Notes under the pieces: model-generated
What the model was told of the DNA's origin: nothing
What the model saw: the letters and a program-made list of their open reading frames with translations, nothing else
Database searches by the model: none
From: Polynucleobacter sp. MWH-UH19D
GTDB taxonomy: Bacteria > Pseudomonadota > Gammaproteobacteria > Burkholderiales > Burkholderiaceae
Length of the DNA stretch: 64,000 nt
Assembly (NCBI RefSeq): GCF_040409795.1
Contig: NZ_CP099571.1
Coordinates: forward strand, 1,178,001 to 1,242,000
Direction: 5' to 3'
Position numbers and translations under genes: made by a program
In this document: piece after piece, positions 1 to 11,437 of the stretch
Position numbering within the stretch: the stretch's first letter is position 1
Layout of the letters: every line of letters starts with the position of its first letter

Positions 1-1306
<1,306 letters not shown>

Positions 1307-1330
1307 ACAGCAATTCTGTAGTGCAATAAA

Positions 1331-1355
1331 AAACGCCTAGCAATGCTAGGCGTTT
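1331..1355. terminator. Bidirectional terminator between trxB and hppA
   Basis: Perfect 11-bp stem (AAACGCCTAGC / GCTAGGCGTTT) with a 3-nt loop in the 81-nt gap between two convergent genes. A-rich sequence on the left serves as the U tract for hppA, and a TTT on the right partly serves trxB. Confidence 0.8.
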
Positions 1356-1387
1356 AAGTTTGTACGAACAACTTAGTTACGTATTGC

Positions 1388-3448
1388 TTAACGTGAAATT
1401 ACTGGCAGTAATGGAACGATCAGCAAGGCAACGATATTGATAATCTTGATTAATGGGTTTACTGCTGGACCAGCGGTATCTTTGTAGGGGTCGCCCACTG
1501 TATCGCCAGTAACAGCTGCCTTATGCGCCTCAGAACCTTTGCCACCAAAGTTACCTTCTTCGATGTATTTCTTAGCGTTATCCCAAGCACCGCCGCCAGT
1601 ACACATCGAAATCGCAACAAATAAACCGGTAACGATGGTACCCATCAATAAACCGCCTAATGCTGCAGGTCCCAATAAAAGACCTACAACGATCGGAGCA
1701 ATCACAGGCAATAAAGAAGGAACAATCATTTCCTTAATCGCCGCAGATGTAAGCATATCCACTGCCTTGCCATATTCAGGCTTTGCGGTGCCAGACATGA
1801 TGCCAGGGATATCGCGGAACTGACGGCGCACTTCCTCAACTACAGCGCCAGCACAACGACCAACCGCTTCCATTGCCATCGCGCCAAATAAGTAAGGAAT
1901 CATGCCGCCAATAAAGAGGCCAATAATCACCATGTGATTAGATAGATCAAAGGAAACTTGTTGACCGATACCCTCTAGTGCGTGGGTGTAGTCGGCAAAA
2001 AGAACCAATGAAGCCAAGCCTGCTGAACCAATTGCATAACCTTTAGTAACGGCCTTTGTTGTATTACCAACCGCATCAAGCGGATCGGTAATATCACGCA
2101 CCGCTTGTGGCAAGCCAGCCATTTCTGCAATTCCGCCTGCGTTATCAGTAATTGGGCCATATGCATCTAGCGCAACTACGATACCTGCCATAGACAACAT
2201 TGAAGTAGCAGCTACAGCAATGCCATACAAACCTGCCAACCAGTAAGCAGCAAAAATCGCTGCACAAACAAACAAAACTGGATAAGCAGTTGACTTCATC
2301 GAAATGCCTAAGCCTGCAATGATGTTGGTGCCATGACCTTTGGTTGATGCTTCAGCGATATGCTGCACTGGATTAAATTGAGTGCCTGTGTAGTACTCAG
2401 TAATCCATACCAATGCTGCAGTTAGCAAAAGACCCACTACAGTTGAACCAAATAAACGCCACTGGCTACCGACAATACCCAAAGCATCGTCAGGCATGAC
2501 AAAGTTTGTTACAAAGTAGAACGCTACTAAAGATAAGCCACCAGCAATAATCAAGCCTTTGTAGAGCGCTGGCATCACATTCTTCATACCAGGACTTGCT
2601 TTAACAAAGGAGCAACCAATAATGGAAGCGATGATAGAAACACCACCGAGCACTAGCGGATAAATGATTGCTGCTACGGGAGCACCAGATACCATCAATG
2701 ATCCCAAGACCATAGTTGCAATCAGTGTCACCGCATAGGTTTCAAACAAATCAGCAGCCATACCTGCGCAATCGCCAACGTTGTCTCCAACGTTATCGGC
2801 AATCACCGCTGGATTACGTGGATCATCTTCTGGAATGCCAGCTTCCACTTTACCAACCAAGTCTGCACCTACGTCAGCGCCTTTAGTAAAGATACCGCCG
2901 CCTAAACGTGCAAAGATAGAAATCAAGGATGAACCGAAAGCCAAACCGATCAATGGATGAAGGACTGCTGAGAGATCTTGTCCAGCACCGATTGAAACCA
3001 AGAACATAAAAAATAGACCAACACCAAGAAGTCCAAGGCCCACTACCAACATACCAGTAATCGCCCCGCCCTTAAATGCAACATTGAGTGCTTCGTTCAT
3101 TCCCTTGGTTGCAGCTTCAGCAGTTCGCACATTGGCACGCACTGAAACGTTCATACCAATAAAACCGCAAGCGCCTGATAGAACTGCACCGACCACAAAG
3201 CCGATTGCGGTTGCCAAGTCTAAAAAGAGCGCCATCAAAATGGTCAGAACCGCCCCCACAATGGCAATCGTTTTGTACTGGCGCGATAAATACGCTGCCG
3301 CACCCTGTTGAATCGCCTCTGCAATTTCTTGCATTTTGGCGTTACCTGTACTTTGCTTCAAAATCCAGCCGCGCATCACAAAACCGTAAATCACGGCCAG
3401 GACACCGCACGCCAAGGCAAAATACAAGCCTAAAGTGACATTAGTCAT
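1388..3448 (-). CDS. hppA: Membrane-bound proton-pumping pyrophosphatase
   Basis: Integral membrane enzyme of 686 aa with about 16 hydrophobic segments that couples PPi hydrolysis to ion export. Signature substrate loops are visible: [11 protein letters not shown] at about 192-202 and DNVGDNVGD at about 218-226, which bind Mg-PPi. The segment [10 protein letters not shown] at about 461-470 has Lys at the position that separates K+-independent proton pumps (Lys) from K+-dependent enzymes (Ala), so a K+-independent H+-PPase is inferred. It is divergent from the soluble pyrophosphatase ppa, so the cell encodes both an energy-conserving and a dissipative way to remove PPi. The 173-nt region between the two starts must hold both promoters; I could not assign them. 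Confidence 0.95.
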   Translation of the reverse strand: MTNVTLGLYFALACGVLAVIYGFVMRGWILKQSTGNAKMQEIAEAIQQGAAAYLSRQYKTIAIVGAVLTILMALFLDLATAIGFVVGAVLSGACGFIGMNVSVRANVRTAEAATKGMNEALNVAFKGGAITGMLVVGLGLLGVGLFFMFLVSIGAGQDLSAVLHPLIGLAFGSSLISIFARLGGGIFTKGADVGADLVGKVEAGIPEDDPRNPAVIADNVGDNVGDCAGMAADLFETYAVTLIATMVLGSLMVSGAPVAAIIYPLVLGGVSIIASIIGCSFVKASPGMKNVMPALYKGLIIAGGLSLVAFYFVTNFVMPDDALGIVGSQWRLFGSTVVGLLLTAALVWITEYYTGTQFNPVQHIAEASTKGHGTNIIAGLGISMKSTAYPVLFVCAAIFAAYWLAGLYGIAVAATSMLSMAGIVVALDAYGPITDNAGGIAEMAGLPQAVRDITDPLDAVGNTTKAVTKGYAIGSAGLASLVLFADYTHALEGIGQQVSFDLSNHMVIIGLFIGGMIPYLFGAMAMEAVGRCAGAVVEEVRRQFRDIPGIMSGTAKPEYGKAVDMLTSAAIKEMIVPSLLPVIAPIVVGLLLGPAALGGLLMGTIVTGLFVAISMCTGGGAWDNAKKYIEEGNFGGKGSEAHKAAVTGDTVGDPYKDTAGPAVNPLIKIINIVALLIVPLLPVISR

Positions 3449-3621
3449 GCTTGAACTCCCTAAAGTTAGTCTTTATTGTTTTGTATCTACTAGCGCTTAG
3501 GTCGACCAGGTTTGCGAAGGCTTTAAACTATGGTCTTTAAGCTGTATCAGTATGTAGCAGAATTACCCCTGTGACCCCTCTAAAGGATCAGGGTATTTAC
3601 TAATCACTATTCGGAGTATTT

Positions 3622-4158
3622 ATGAGTCTCGACAACGTCAAGCCAGGCAAAAAGATCCCTGAGAGCTTTAACGTCATTATTGAAATCCCCATGAACGCGG
3701 ATCCAATCAAATATGAGGTTGATAAAGAGAGTGGCGCTATTTTTGTCGATCGTTTCATGGGTACCTCTATGCACTACCCATGTAACTATGGCTATATTAA
3801 TAAAACCATCGCTGGTGATGGCGATCCGGTTGATGTCCTCGTGATTACTCCGTTCCCACTTATTCCAGGTGTAGTTGTAAGCTGCCGCGCAATCGGCATC
3901 TTGTTGATGGAAGATGAAGCAGGACAGGACGCTAAGTTATTAGCAGTTCCAGAAGACAAGATTTTGCCGATCTACACGCACTGGCAAAAACCTGAAGATA
4001 TGAACCCATTGCGCTTAAATCAAATCCAACACTTCTTTGAGCACTACAAAGATCTCGAAAAAGGAAAATGGGTCAAGGTCAAGGGTTGGGGCGGTGTTGC
4101 TGAAGCCCACAAAGAGATTCTTGAAGGTATTGAGCGTTACAACAAAGAACACGCTTAA
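3622..4158 (+). CDS. ppa: Soluble inorganic pyrophosphatase (family I)
   Basis: Cytosolic enzyme of 178 aa, the usual bacterial family I length, hydrolysing PPi released by biosynthetic reactions. The diagnostic metal-binding motif DGDPVDVLV follows the conserved YPCNYGY segment. A GGAG Shine-Dalgarno sequence lies 7 nt before the ATG. It is divergent from hppA and is followed 32 nt later by nadE, whose reaction releases PPi, so co-transcription would be sensible, though this is inference. Confidence 0.96.
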   Translation: MSLDNVKPGKKIPESFNVIIEIPMNADPIKYEVDKESGAIFVDRFMGTSMHYPCNYGYINKTIAGDGDPVDVLVITPFPLIPGVVVSCRAIGILLMEDEAGQDAKLLAVPEDKILPIYTHWQKPEDMNPLRLNQIQHFFEHYKDLEKGKWVKVKGWGGVAEAHKEILEGIERYNKEHA

Positions 4159-4190
4159 TTCTCAAACACTCATTCGGCTTGTGATTCAGA

Positions 4191-5810
4191 GTGAGCGCGC
4201 AAACTATCGCCCTAGCCCAAATCAACCCATTACTGGGCGATTTGGCTGGCAATGCGCAGCTCATTCTTCAATCAGCTGAACAGGCTTTTAAAAATGGTGC
4301 AAAGCTCCTAGTAACACCTGAGCTTTCGCTTACCGGCTACCCCCCAGAAGATTTATTACTGCGCCCTGCTTTTATCGACGCAACTGCTAATGAGCTCGAA
4401 TCACTCACAAGGTCATTGGCGCAATTTCCAGATCTCACGGTCATCGTGGGTCACCCAAAACAAAACACAATAGGTTTGCAAAACTATGCATCAGTTTTGC
4501 GTAATGGCCAAGTCATTGCTGGTTATGCCAAACAAGAATTACCCAATCATGAAGTGTTTGATGAAGTGCGTTACTTTGTGCCAGGTAATCAAGCATGCGT
4601 ATTTGAATGTGATGGCATCTCTTATGGCGTAATTTTGTGTGAAGATGCTTGGCATGCTGGGCCAGCAAAACAAGCTCACGCTGCTGGTGCGCAAATATTG
4701 CTAGTACCCAATGCCTCACCCTATCACCTTAAGAAAGAAACCTTGCGCATCGAGGTTCTACGAAGTCATATTGCACAAACCAAAATGCCTTTGGTCTATG
4801 TCAATGCAGTTGGCGGTCAAGATGAGTTGGTCTTTGATGGCGGCTCATTTGCTTTAAATAGCCAAGGTGAAGTGGCTATGGCAATGCCACAGTTTGAATC
4901 CGCTCTTGGTTTTGTCGGCATCAATGCATCGGGCGACTTGCAAGCAGGCGTAGTCAGCCCAACGCAAAGCGTAGAGGCCCAAGCTTATCAAGCTCTGGTT
5001 TTGGGTGTGCGTGATTACGTAAACAAAAACCGTTTTCCGGGTGTCATTATTGGCTTATCAGGTGGTGTTGACTCAGCTCTAGTGCTAGCCATTGCCGTGG
5101 ATGCACTTGGCGCCGATAAAGTACGCGCGGTGATGATGCCCTCACGCTATACAGCAGACATCTCTTGGATTGATGCCCGCGAGATGGCTCAAAACCTTGG
5201 TGTGCAATACGATGAAATTCCAATCAGTGGGCCTGTCGATGCACTCGAGGCTTCTTTAGCAGAACAATTTAAGGGCATGGCTGTAGATGCGACCGAAGAA
5301 AATATTCAGGCACGCGTACGCGGTACTCTACTGATGGCCCTTTCTAATAAAACCGGTAGATTGGTTTTGACGACGGGCAATAAGAGTGAAATGGCGGTTG
5401 GCTACTGCACGCTGTACGGCGATATGGCTGGTGGCTTTGCAGTAATTAAAGATATTGCCAAAACCTTGGTCTATCGTTTGTGCGCTTATCGCAATAGCAT
5501 TGCCCCTATTATTCCGGAGCGCATTCTGACGCGCGCGCCTTCAGCAGAATTGCGCCCTGATCAAAAAGACCAAGACAGCCTACCCTCTTATGAAGTGCTC
5601 GATGGCATCGTGGAGCGTTATATGGAGCAGAACCAATCCATTGAGCAGATTATTGCCGCTGGCTTTGATCCTGAGAGCGTAGAAAAAGTGACGCGCTTAA
5701 TTAAGTTAAATGAATACAAACGTCGCCAGGCACCGCCTGGGGTTCGTGTTACCACCCGCGCTTTTGGCCGCGACTGGCGCTACCCCATCACATCCCAATT
5801 TAGAGCCTAA
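4191..5810 (+). CDS. nadE: Glutamine-dependent NAD+ synthase
   Basis: Two-domain enzyme of 539 aa making NAD+ from deamido-NAD+, ATP and glutamine. The N-terminal nitrilase-like amidase domain (about 1-260) shows catalytic Glu (TPELSLTGYPPEDLL), Lys and Cys (VILCEDAW). The C-terminal synthetase domain (from about 275) has the ATP P-loop GLSGGVDSALV and the TTGNKSEMAVGY segment. Translation starts at a GTG 32 nt after ppa; the protein aligns with the family from its second residue, and no nearby ATG fits. The gap to glnB is 71 nt. Linkage of nadE to glnB is recurrent in betaproteobacteria and joins glutamine use with nitrogen sensing. Confidence 0.96.
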   Translation: MSAQTIALAQINPLLGDLAGNAQLILQSAEQAFKNGAKLLVTPELSLTGYPPEDLLLRPAFIDATANELESLTRSLAQFPDLTVIVGHPKQNTIGLQNYASVLRNGQVIAGYAKQELPNHEVFDEVRYFVPGNQACVFECDGISYGVILCEDAWHAGPAKQAHAAGAQILLVPNASPYHLKKETLRIEVLRSHIAQTKMPLVYVNAVGGQDELVFDGGSFALNSQGEVAMAMPQFESALGFVGINASGDLQAGVVSPTQSVEAQAYQALVLGVRDYVNKNRFPGVIIGLSGGVDSALVLAIAVDALGADKVRAVMMPSRYTADISWIDAREMAQNLGVQYDEIPISGPVDALEASLAEQFKGMAVDATEENIQARVRGTLLMALSNKTGRLVLTTGNKSEMAVGYCTLYGDMAGGFAVIKDIAKTLVYRLCAYRNSIAPIIPERILTRAPSAELRPDQKDQDSLPSYEVLDGIVERYMEQNQSIEQIIAAGFDPESVEKVTRLIKLNEYKRRQAPPGVRVTTRAFGRDWRYPITSQFRA

Positions 5811-5831
5811 AGTGCCCATAGAAGGCTGAAT

Positions 5832-5861
5832 TTGGCACTTCTTTCCAGTTCTAGGTATGAT
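5832..5861 (+). promoter_or_regulatory. Candidate sigma-70 promoter of glnB
   Basis: TTGGCA (5832-5837) and TATGAT (5856-5861) are separated by 18 nt in the nadE-glnB gap, giving a start near 5868 just before the Shine-Dalgarno GGGAGA. This suggests glnB can be transcribed on its own. Confidence 0.5.
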
Positions 5862-5872
5862 TACTGCATTAG

Positions 5873-6220
<348 letters not shown>

Positions 6221-6249
6221 GCAACAAACTCAGATGCAATAAACCAGTT

Positions 6250-7284
6250 TCAACGAAGCTGGGAGTCTGCGGGAGCCGATGGCTGAATCACTTCAGCCGG
6301 CTCCAAAATAATATTTTTTGCAGCACTATTTGATGGGCGTACTTTTACGCCCTGGTAATAAATGTCAACTTGCGCCACGCCTGAAGTAAATACTTTTAAT
6401 GGCGGCCTTCCATAAAAGCTCGCGCCAGCCCCAGGTTCTAGAGTTTTATTTTGAGTCTTTCCACTTGCGTCAACAACGCATATCGTTTGCGCAATCTTTG
6501 ATTGCAAATACACCATATCTCCTGCCTTTTTAGGAGCCTCAGGCTTAAAACTAACTGCTGCGGCATCTGCTGGCGGACATTCATTTGATGGCGTTGCGGT
6601 AGACGCAGGTGCTGCTGCAACTACAGCGGGAGCAGCAGTAGAAGTAGGAGCAGGAGTGGGCTCTGGGCTCGCAGTTAGAGGGGCTTTAGAGTCTGCGGGC
6701 GCATCAGTAGGCGGTGTTGCTGGGACTTGCTCAACCAGCACAATCTCTTCTTTAACAAGCTCTGGAAATAATAAGGGGCGCAAATTGACAAATGAGAAAA
6801 CCAGAGCCGCAACAATACCAACAAGAATGTATAAGCCTTTCTTTATTTGCTTTGGTGGTGTATCAACGCCATTCCCTTCAATGGAATTAGTTTGCTCTGC
6901 ATGATTTTCGGTTTGCTGAGTCACATTTGACTCAGTTATTTCCGGCAACTCTACTTCAGCGCTTATTGTCTTTTCAATAACCGATGAAGTTTCAGGCGCT
7001 TCACTTTCTGTAGCTGGCAAAACTTCTGATTCTTGTGGCGGAGGATCGCCAACATCAAAAGCATCTTCCTCGCTCAGCTTAAGAATGCCTGCAACCTTTT
7101 TTGCCGCTGTGAACTTTACCTGGGGACCATAAAAAGAACTAATTTCACCATTTTCAATTTGCTCAATTTGACGCACTGATAAACATGCCATCCCAGATAA
7201 CTCTTTAGCACTTAAACCAAGAGTTTCTCGAGCTTTAGCAAAAGCCTCTTTTCTGATTTCGGGGATCTTCTTAGGCGCGTTCAC
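6250..7284 (-). CDS. RodZ-like membrane protein with N-terminal HTH
   Basis: Protein of 344 aa with the RodZ architecture. Residues 1-85 form a cytoplasmic helix-turn-helix domain (KARETLGLSAKELSGMA, then SVRQIEQIENG). An acidic Glu/Thr-rich linker follows, then one membrane helix at about 148-168 (LYILVGIVAALVFSF). Next comes a long Ala/Pro/Thr-rich periplasmic linker at about 180-235 and a C-terminal beta-rich DUF4115-like domain. RodZ links MreB to the elongasome, but in betaproteobacteria the bona fide rodZ usually sits with ispG/hisS, so this may be a paralogue. Start is GTG. It is convergent with glnB and 82 nt downstream of a response regulator gene on the same strand. Confidence 0.7.
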   Translation of the reverse strand: MNAPKKIPEIRKEAFAKARETLGLSAKELSGMACLSVRQIEQIENGEISSFYGPQVKFTAAKKVAGILKLSEEDAFDVGDPPPQESEVLPATESEAPETSSVIEKTISAEVELPEITESNVTQQTENHAEQTNSIEGNGVDTPPKQIKKGLYILVGIVAALVFSFVNLRPLLFPELVKEEIVLVEQVPATPPTDAPADSKAPLTASPEPTPAPTSTAAPAVVAAAPASTATPSNECPPADAAAVSFKPEAPKKAGDMVYLQSKIAQTICVVDASGKTQNKTLEPGAGASFYGRPPLKVFTSGVAQVDIYYQGVKVRPSNSAAKNIILEPAEVIQPSAPADSQLR

Positions 7285-7365
7285 TTGCTAGATTCAATTT
7301 TGTTATTTTTAATAAATTTGATACTAAAGCCTGAGTTGCGGAAAGGAAATTAGCCATATAGACAA

Positions 7366-8004
7366 TTATTGAGCCAATGCGGTTAGAGGGTGATTTTCAA
7401 GATCTGACTCAAGATACTTTTTCACCAGACTTTGCAATGAATCAGCATGCATCTTTTCCATGACCCTAGCCTTGTGCACCTTAATGGTTGCGTCCGTAGT
7501 CCCTAGCTTGACGGCAATATCCTTGTTCAACAAACCCTTAACCAACCAAGCGCATACTTCCCGCTCTCGAGGGGTAAGCCTTTCGTAATCTCGCTTTGTT
7601 TCAACATCGATAGATACCCGCTTTAATTGACGGCTATCAAAGTCAATGGCATCGGACACCGCTTTTAACAACTCTTCCAAATTAAAAGGCTTAAACAGAA
7701 AGTCGAGCGCCCCTTTTTTTAGACTTTGCACAATTTGATTTGGGTGACTCTGGCCGCTAACAAAGATGATTGGCGTTTTACGCCCCAATTTCAGAAGTGC
7801 TTCCTGCAAATCTAAACCCGTCATATCAGGCATTTGCATATCCAACAAAATCACTGCAGGAGACACTGGTACAGAATTTTCTAAAAATACTTGTGCAGAT
7901 GCGTAGTCCTCAACGAGATACCCCAACTCTCGCAACATCCTTGTAAGGGATAGGCGCATGGATTCATCATCATCGATGAGATAGACATGTCCGACTTTAG
8001 TCAT
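7366..8004 (-). CDS. FixJ/NarL-type response regulator
   Basis: Two-domain transcription regulator of 212 aa. The receiver domain (about 1-120) has the acidic pocket DDDE near residue 11, phospho-acceptor Asp in ILLDMQMPD, and Lys in FLFKPF. A LuxR-type HTH follows (LTPREREVCAWLVKG, then NKDIAVKLGTTDATIKVHKARVMEK). The order and linker resemble FixJ/TodT regulators, which work with PAS-containing histidine kinases. No kinase gene is present in the window, so it is an orphan here. An in-frame TTG three codons upstream is possible; the ATG at 8004 places the acidic pocket where the family has it. Target genes are unknown. Confidence 0.85.
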   Translation of the reverse strand: MTKVGHVYLIDDDESMRLSLTRMLRELGYLVEDYASAQVFLENSVPVSPAVILLDMQMPDMTGLDLQEALLKLGRKTPIIFVSGQSHPNQIVQSLKKGALDFLFKPFNLEELLKAVSDAIDFDSRQLKRVSIDVETKRDYERLTPREREVCAWLVKGLLNKDIAVKLGTTDATIKVHKARVMEKMHADSLQSLVKKYLESDLENHPLTALAQ

Positions 8005-8231
8005 TGAATTCAAAGGAAAAAGTACTCGATAGGCAAATGTACTGCAGCCGATTTCATAAGGCTATTAGCTGTCAAGCTAATATTGAAGACTTAATGCCGG
8101 TATTTACTAAAATTTAATATTGCATTGCAACAAATAAATGATTGATTCTGTATCGACACTGAAAGTACAGCATTAGACATATCACGGCACAATAGAGCCT
8201 TTCGAAATAACCCTTTTTTGGAGTAATTAGC

Positions 8232-9923
8232 ATGAAACGCCTTAATGAACGCTCTCGCATGGTCACCGAGGGAGTCGCTCGCGCACCAAATCGTTCAATG
8301 TACTACGCGATGGGCTACCAAGAAAAGGATTTCTCCAAGCCAATGGTTGGCGTTGCAAATGGCCACTCCACTATTACTCCGTGCAACAGCGGCTTACAAA
8401 AATTAACCGATGCTGCAGTAAGCGCTCTTGAAGAGGCTGGCGCTAAAGCACAAATGTTTGGTACGCCAACCGTCTCCGATGGTATTGGCATGGGCACCGA
8501 AGGCATGAAGTACTCGCTCGTATCACGCGAGGTGATTGCCGATAGCATCGAAACTTGTGTCAATGGTTTGTGGCAAGACGGTGTCGTGGTGATTGGTGGT
8601 TGCGATAAAAATATGCCAGGCGGCATGATGGCTATTGCTCGTACCAATGTTCCAGCAATTTATGTTTATGGCGGAACCATCAAGCCAGGACATTACAAAG
8701 GTAAAGACCTCAACATTGTTTCGGCTTTCGAAGCGGTTGGTGAATTTACCTCTGGCAGAATGAGCGAGGAAGACTTAAAAGGTGTTGAGCAACACGCCTG
8801 CCCTGGCAGTGGTTCATGTGGCGGCATGTATACCGCCAATACGATGAGCTCTGCCTTCGAAGCTTTAGGCATGAGTCTTCCCTACTCTTCTACCATGGCA
8901 AATGAAGATGCTGAGAAAGTAGCGAGCGCCGCTGAATCTGCACGCGTGCTAGTTGAAGCCATTAAAAATAATTTACGTCCACGCGATATCATCACTAAAA
9001 AATCCATTGAGAATGCCGTCAGCGTGATCATGGCAGTTGGTGGCTCAACCAACGCGGTATTGCATTTCTTGGCTATCACTAGCGCTGCGGAAATCGACTG
9101 GACGATTGATGACTTTGAGCGCATTCGTAAGCGCGTTCCCGTCATTGTGGACATGAAACCATCTGGCACCTACCTCGCAACTGATTTACATCAAGCCGGA
9201 GGCATTCCCCAGGTAATGAAGATTTTGTTAGATGGCGGATTGTTGCATGGTGATTGCATGACAATTACTGGCAAAACGATTGCCGAGGTATTAAAAGATG
9301 TCCCTTCTGCGCCACGCGCAGACCAAAAAGTCATTCGCACCTTAGATAATCCTTTGTATAAACAAGGTCACTTAGCGATTCTTAAGGGCAATATTTCTCC
9401 AGAAGGCTGTGTTGCCAAAATCACTGGCCTGAAAAATCCTTCTATCACTGGCCCAGCCCGTGTGTTTGATTCTGAAGATGATGCAATGGCCGCCATCATG
9501 GCTCAAAAAATTAAAGATGGTGACATCGTTGTGATTCGTTATGAAGGCCCTAAAGGCGGTCCTGGTATGCGTGAAATGCTGGCCCCTACCTCAGCTTTGG
9601 TTGGTCAAGGTTTAGGTGAATCTGTTGGTCTCATTACCGATGGTCGTTTCTCAGGCGGTACATGGGGCATGGTAGTTGGTCACGTAGCCCCTGAAGCATA
9701 TGTAGGTGGAACCATTGCGCTCATTCTTGAAGGTGACTCTGTAACGATCGATGCACATAAGCTCTTAATCCAGCTCAATGTGAGCGATGAAGAAATTGCC
9801 AAGCGTCGTGCAGCATGGAAGCAGCCCAAGCCACGCTATACCCGCGGCCTATTAGCAAAATATGCCAAGCTTGCGAGCACAGCGAGTAAAGGCGCTGTAA
9901 CAGATTTGAACCTAGATCTGTAA
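8232..9923 (+). CDS. ilvD: Dihydroxy-acid dehydratase
   Basis: Fe-S enzyme of 563 aa in the shared branched-chain amino acid and pantothenate pathway, converting 2,3-dihydroxy-isovalerate to 2-oxoisovalerate. Cluster ligands are visible in [12 protein letters not shown] and [17 protein letters not shown], and the C-terminal active-site segment [11 protein letters not shown] is intact. A 228-nt gap separates it from the divergent response regulator; I found no leader peptide or attenuator there. It ends in a strong hairpin that also closes the convergent copper operon. The substrate family also contains sugar-acid dehydratases, but length and motifs fit IlvD. Confidence 0.95.
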   Translation: MKRLNERSRMVTEGVARAPNRSMYYAMGYQEKDFSKPMVGVANGHSTITPCNSGLQKLTDAAVSALEEAGAKAQMFGTPTVSDGIGMGTEGMKYSLVSREVIADSIETCVNGLWQDGVVVIGGCDKNMPGGMMAIARTNVPAIYVYGGTIKPGHYKGKDLNIVSAFEAVGEFTSGRMSEEDLKGVEQHACPGSGSCGGMYTANTMSSAFEALGMSLPYSSTMANEDAEKVASAAESARVLVEAIKNNLRPRDIITKKSIENAVSVIMAVGGSTNAVLHFLAITSAAEIDWTIDDFERIRKRVPVIVDMKPSGTYLATDLHQAGGIPQVMKILLDGGLLHGDCMTITGKTIAEVLKDVPSAPRADQKVIRTLDNPLYKQGHLAILKGNISPEGCVAKITGLKNPSITGPARVFDSEDDAMAAIMAQKIKDGDIVVIRYEGPKGGPGMREMLAPTSALVGQGLGESVGLITDGRFSGGTWGMVVGHVAPEAYVGGTIALILEGDSVTIDAHKLLIQLNVSDEEIAKRRAAWKQPKPRYTRGLLAKYAKLASTASKGAVTDLNLDL

Positions 9924-9954
9924 TCAAGCAACCAACGTAAAACAGAAGTTGATA

Positions 9955-9986
9955 AAAAGCCCCTAGATCAAACTAGGGGCTTTTTT
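9955..9986. terminator. Bidirectional terminator between ilvD and the copper operon
   Basis: Perfect 12-bp stem AAAAGCCCCTAG / CTAGGGGCTTTT with a 6-nt loop, followed by a T run on the plus strand and a matching T run on the minus strand. It serves both converging transcripts. Confidence 0.9.
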
Positions 9987-10006
9987 ATTGAAGTACTTGT
10001 TACTGA

Positions 10007-10465
10007 TTAGTGTTTCATAGACGCTGCAGCATTAACTGGCATTTTTACTTCAACTTCACCTGCTTTTGCAAATTTGAGCTTAACAGGCACAGTTTCACCA
10101 GCAGCTAATGGGGCCTTAATATTCATAAACATTAAATGTAGGCCACCTGGCTTTAATTCAACAGACCCGTTAGCAGGTACAGGGATGTCTTTTACTTGAC
10201 GCATTTTCATGACATTGCCATCCATTGCCATTTCATGAAGTTGTACTTCGCCTGCGACTGGAGAACTGGCAGAAACCAATTGATCAGCGCCACCCTTGTT
10301 TTCAATCTTTAAAAAACCACCGGCCACTTGCTGACCTGGTGCAGTTGCTCGGGTGTAAGCGTTTTCAACTTTGATTGAGCCTACCGAAGCATTTTGTGCC
10401 ATAACAGAACCACATAAGGCCATACCTACTGCTGCATACATTGTTGCTAGTACTTTTGATTTCAT
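10007..10465 (-). CDS. Periplasmic copper chaperone PCu(A)C
   Basis: Exported protein of 152 aa with a signal peptide (about 1-23, ending VMA-QN) and one PCu(A)C domain. The copper site matches the family pattern H-x10-M-x21-H-x-M exactly: H77, M88, H110, M112. Such proteins carry Cu(I) in the periplasm and deliver it to the CuA site of cytochrome oxidase, often with a thioredoxin-like partner. A clear AAGGAG precedes the ATG. It is the last gene of a six-gene minus-strand run and lies 18 nt after the DUF2244 gene, directly ahead of the shared terminator. Confidence 0.93.
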   Translation of the reverse strand: MKSKVLATMYAAVGMALCGSVMAQNASVGSIKVENAYTRATAPGQQVAGGFLKIENKGGADQLVSASSPVAGEVQLHEMAMDGNVMKMRQVKDIPVPANGSVELKPGGLHLMFMNIKAPLAAGETVPVKLKFAKAGEVEVKMPVNAAASMKH

Positions 10466-10483
10466 TACTACTCCTTATAAAAA

Positions 10484-10915
10484 TTAAAGCCCGAGATAAC
10501 TACTAAGATCTTTTTCAAACTGCTCTTGCTGATTGGCAACAATAAAGTACCCAATCGGAACCTCTTTTGTCGATGTTGCTAAAACTAAATCACGTCGACC
10601 ATCATTTTTATGAATCAACTTTGTCCATACTGTATTAAATTCTTCAATTCTCACTTTGCCGCCCCAGCTTCTCTCTACCACGAGATGCTTACCCACAATC
10701 GTAATTTTTTCGTAATCTAAGGCATGCTTAGAGTACACGTACAAGGCAACTGTTAAAGCGATCAATTCGATGCAGGTAAAAATGATGATCATCCATACCC
10801 CAATCAACAGAAAATACAGTGCCACTAATAGCGAAAAGCTCACGATTGATAGATAAAAAATTCCTACCTGCTTAGGCGAGAAAGAGCAATTTCTTTTCAT
10901 TAACCAAGTACGCAT
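10484..10915 (-). CDS. DUF2244 integral membrane protein
   Basis: Protein of 143 aa with two adjacent membrane helices (about 18-37 and 40-61) and a C-terminal soluble part (residues 65-143) rich in beta-strand residues and ending in ANQQEQFEKDLSSYL. The pattern of N-terminal NCSFSPKQ, two helices and a RSWGGKVRIEEF-like stretch fits DUF2244, a family often found beside cytochrome c oxidase assembly genes. Its biochemical role is not known. ATG starts at codons 1 and 6 are both possible; neither has a good ribosome site. Its place between a copper chaperone and a thioredoxin-like protein supports a part in copper supply to respiratory oxidases. Confidence 0.7.
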   Translation of the reverse strand: MRTWLMKRNCSFSPKQVGIFYLSIVSFSLLVALYFLLIGVWMIIIFTCIELIALTVALYVYSKHALDYEKITIVGKHLVVERSWGGKVRIEEFNTVWTKLIHKNDGRRDLVLATSTKEVPIGYFIVANQQEQFEKDLSSYLGL

Positions 10916-10966
10916 TTTTTAAATGATTGCGATATCTAGCAAATGAATATTGATTGAATGGCTAAA

Positions 10967-11437
10967 TTAGCCTTGACTATTAAACCAATTTTGCAATTGA
11001 TAAAAATCCATTGGCCCAGTCTTACGAATTGCCTTCCCATTTTTATCTATCAAGATGGTAATCGGGGTCTCCCCCCGCCATTTTGCGTCAACTTCATAGC
11101 GCATATATTCATCAAATGGTGATATAAGGCTATAGTTTTTTGCACTTTGTAAATTTGCTTTTGTAAGCATCTTTAATGCACTTTCTGGCGCAACTTCGTC
11201 TACCTGAACAAATATCACATTCGCATTCTTATTCTTAGCAAGAAACTTTCCCCACTCTGGCATTTCTCTTGCACAAGGGGCGCAAGTAACCCCCCAAAAG
11301 TGAACTGCCAAAGGCTTAGAAGATGTATTTACTAAAGCTTGCCAATCACCCTTTTGATAGGGTTTAACTGTCTCCGATCCTGCAATCGCAAGATGCATAA
11401 AAAAAAGTGGGACTACTAACAAGAGATACTTCTTCAC
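10967..11437 (-). CDS. Periplasmic TlpA-like thioredoxin
   Basis: Exported thioredoxin-fold protein of 156 aa. The GTG start at 11437 overlaps the upstream stop (GTGA) and is preceded by a G-rich GGGTGGAAA. A longer frame begins earlier but would bury the signal peptide KKYLLLVVPLFFMHLAIA. The active site is C52-A-P-C55 in WGVTCAPC, and the cis-Pro loop is ETPITILID. TlpA-like proteins reduce copper-binding cysteines or the copper chaperones that feed CuA, which matches the neighbours. Two stretches are typical of the family: VHFWGVTC and the final FYQLQNWF helix. Confidence 0.85.
   Translation of the reverse strand: MKKYLLLVVPLFFMHLAIAGSETVKPYQKGDWQALVNTSSKPLAVHFWGVTCAPCAREMPEWGKFLAKNKNANVIFVQVDEVAPESALKMLTKANLQSAKNYSLISPFDEYMRYEVDAKWRGETPITILIDKNGKAIRKTGPMDFYQLQNWFNSQG

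Noticed and set aside
5832-5850. Sigma-54 promoter before glnB (TTGGCAC)
   Set aside because: The -24 half is present but the -12 GC is missing; a sigma-70 pair fits better.
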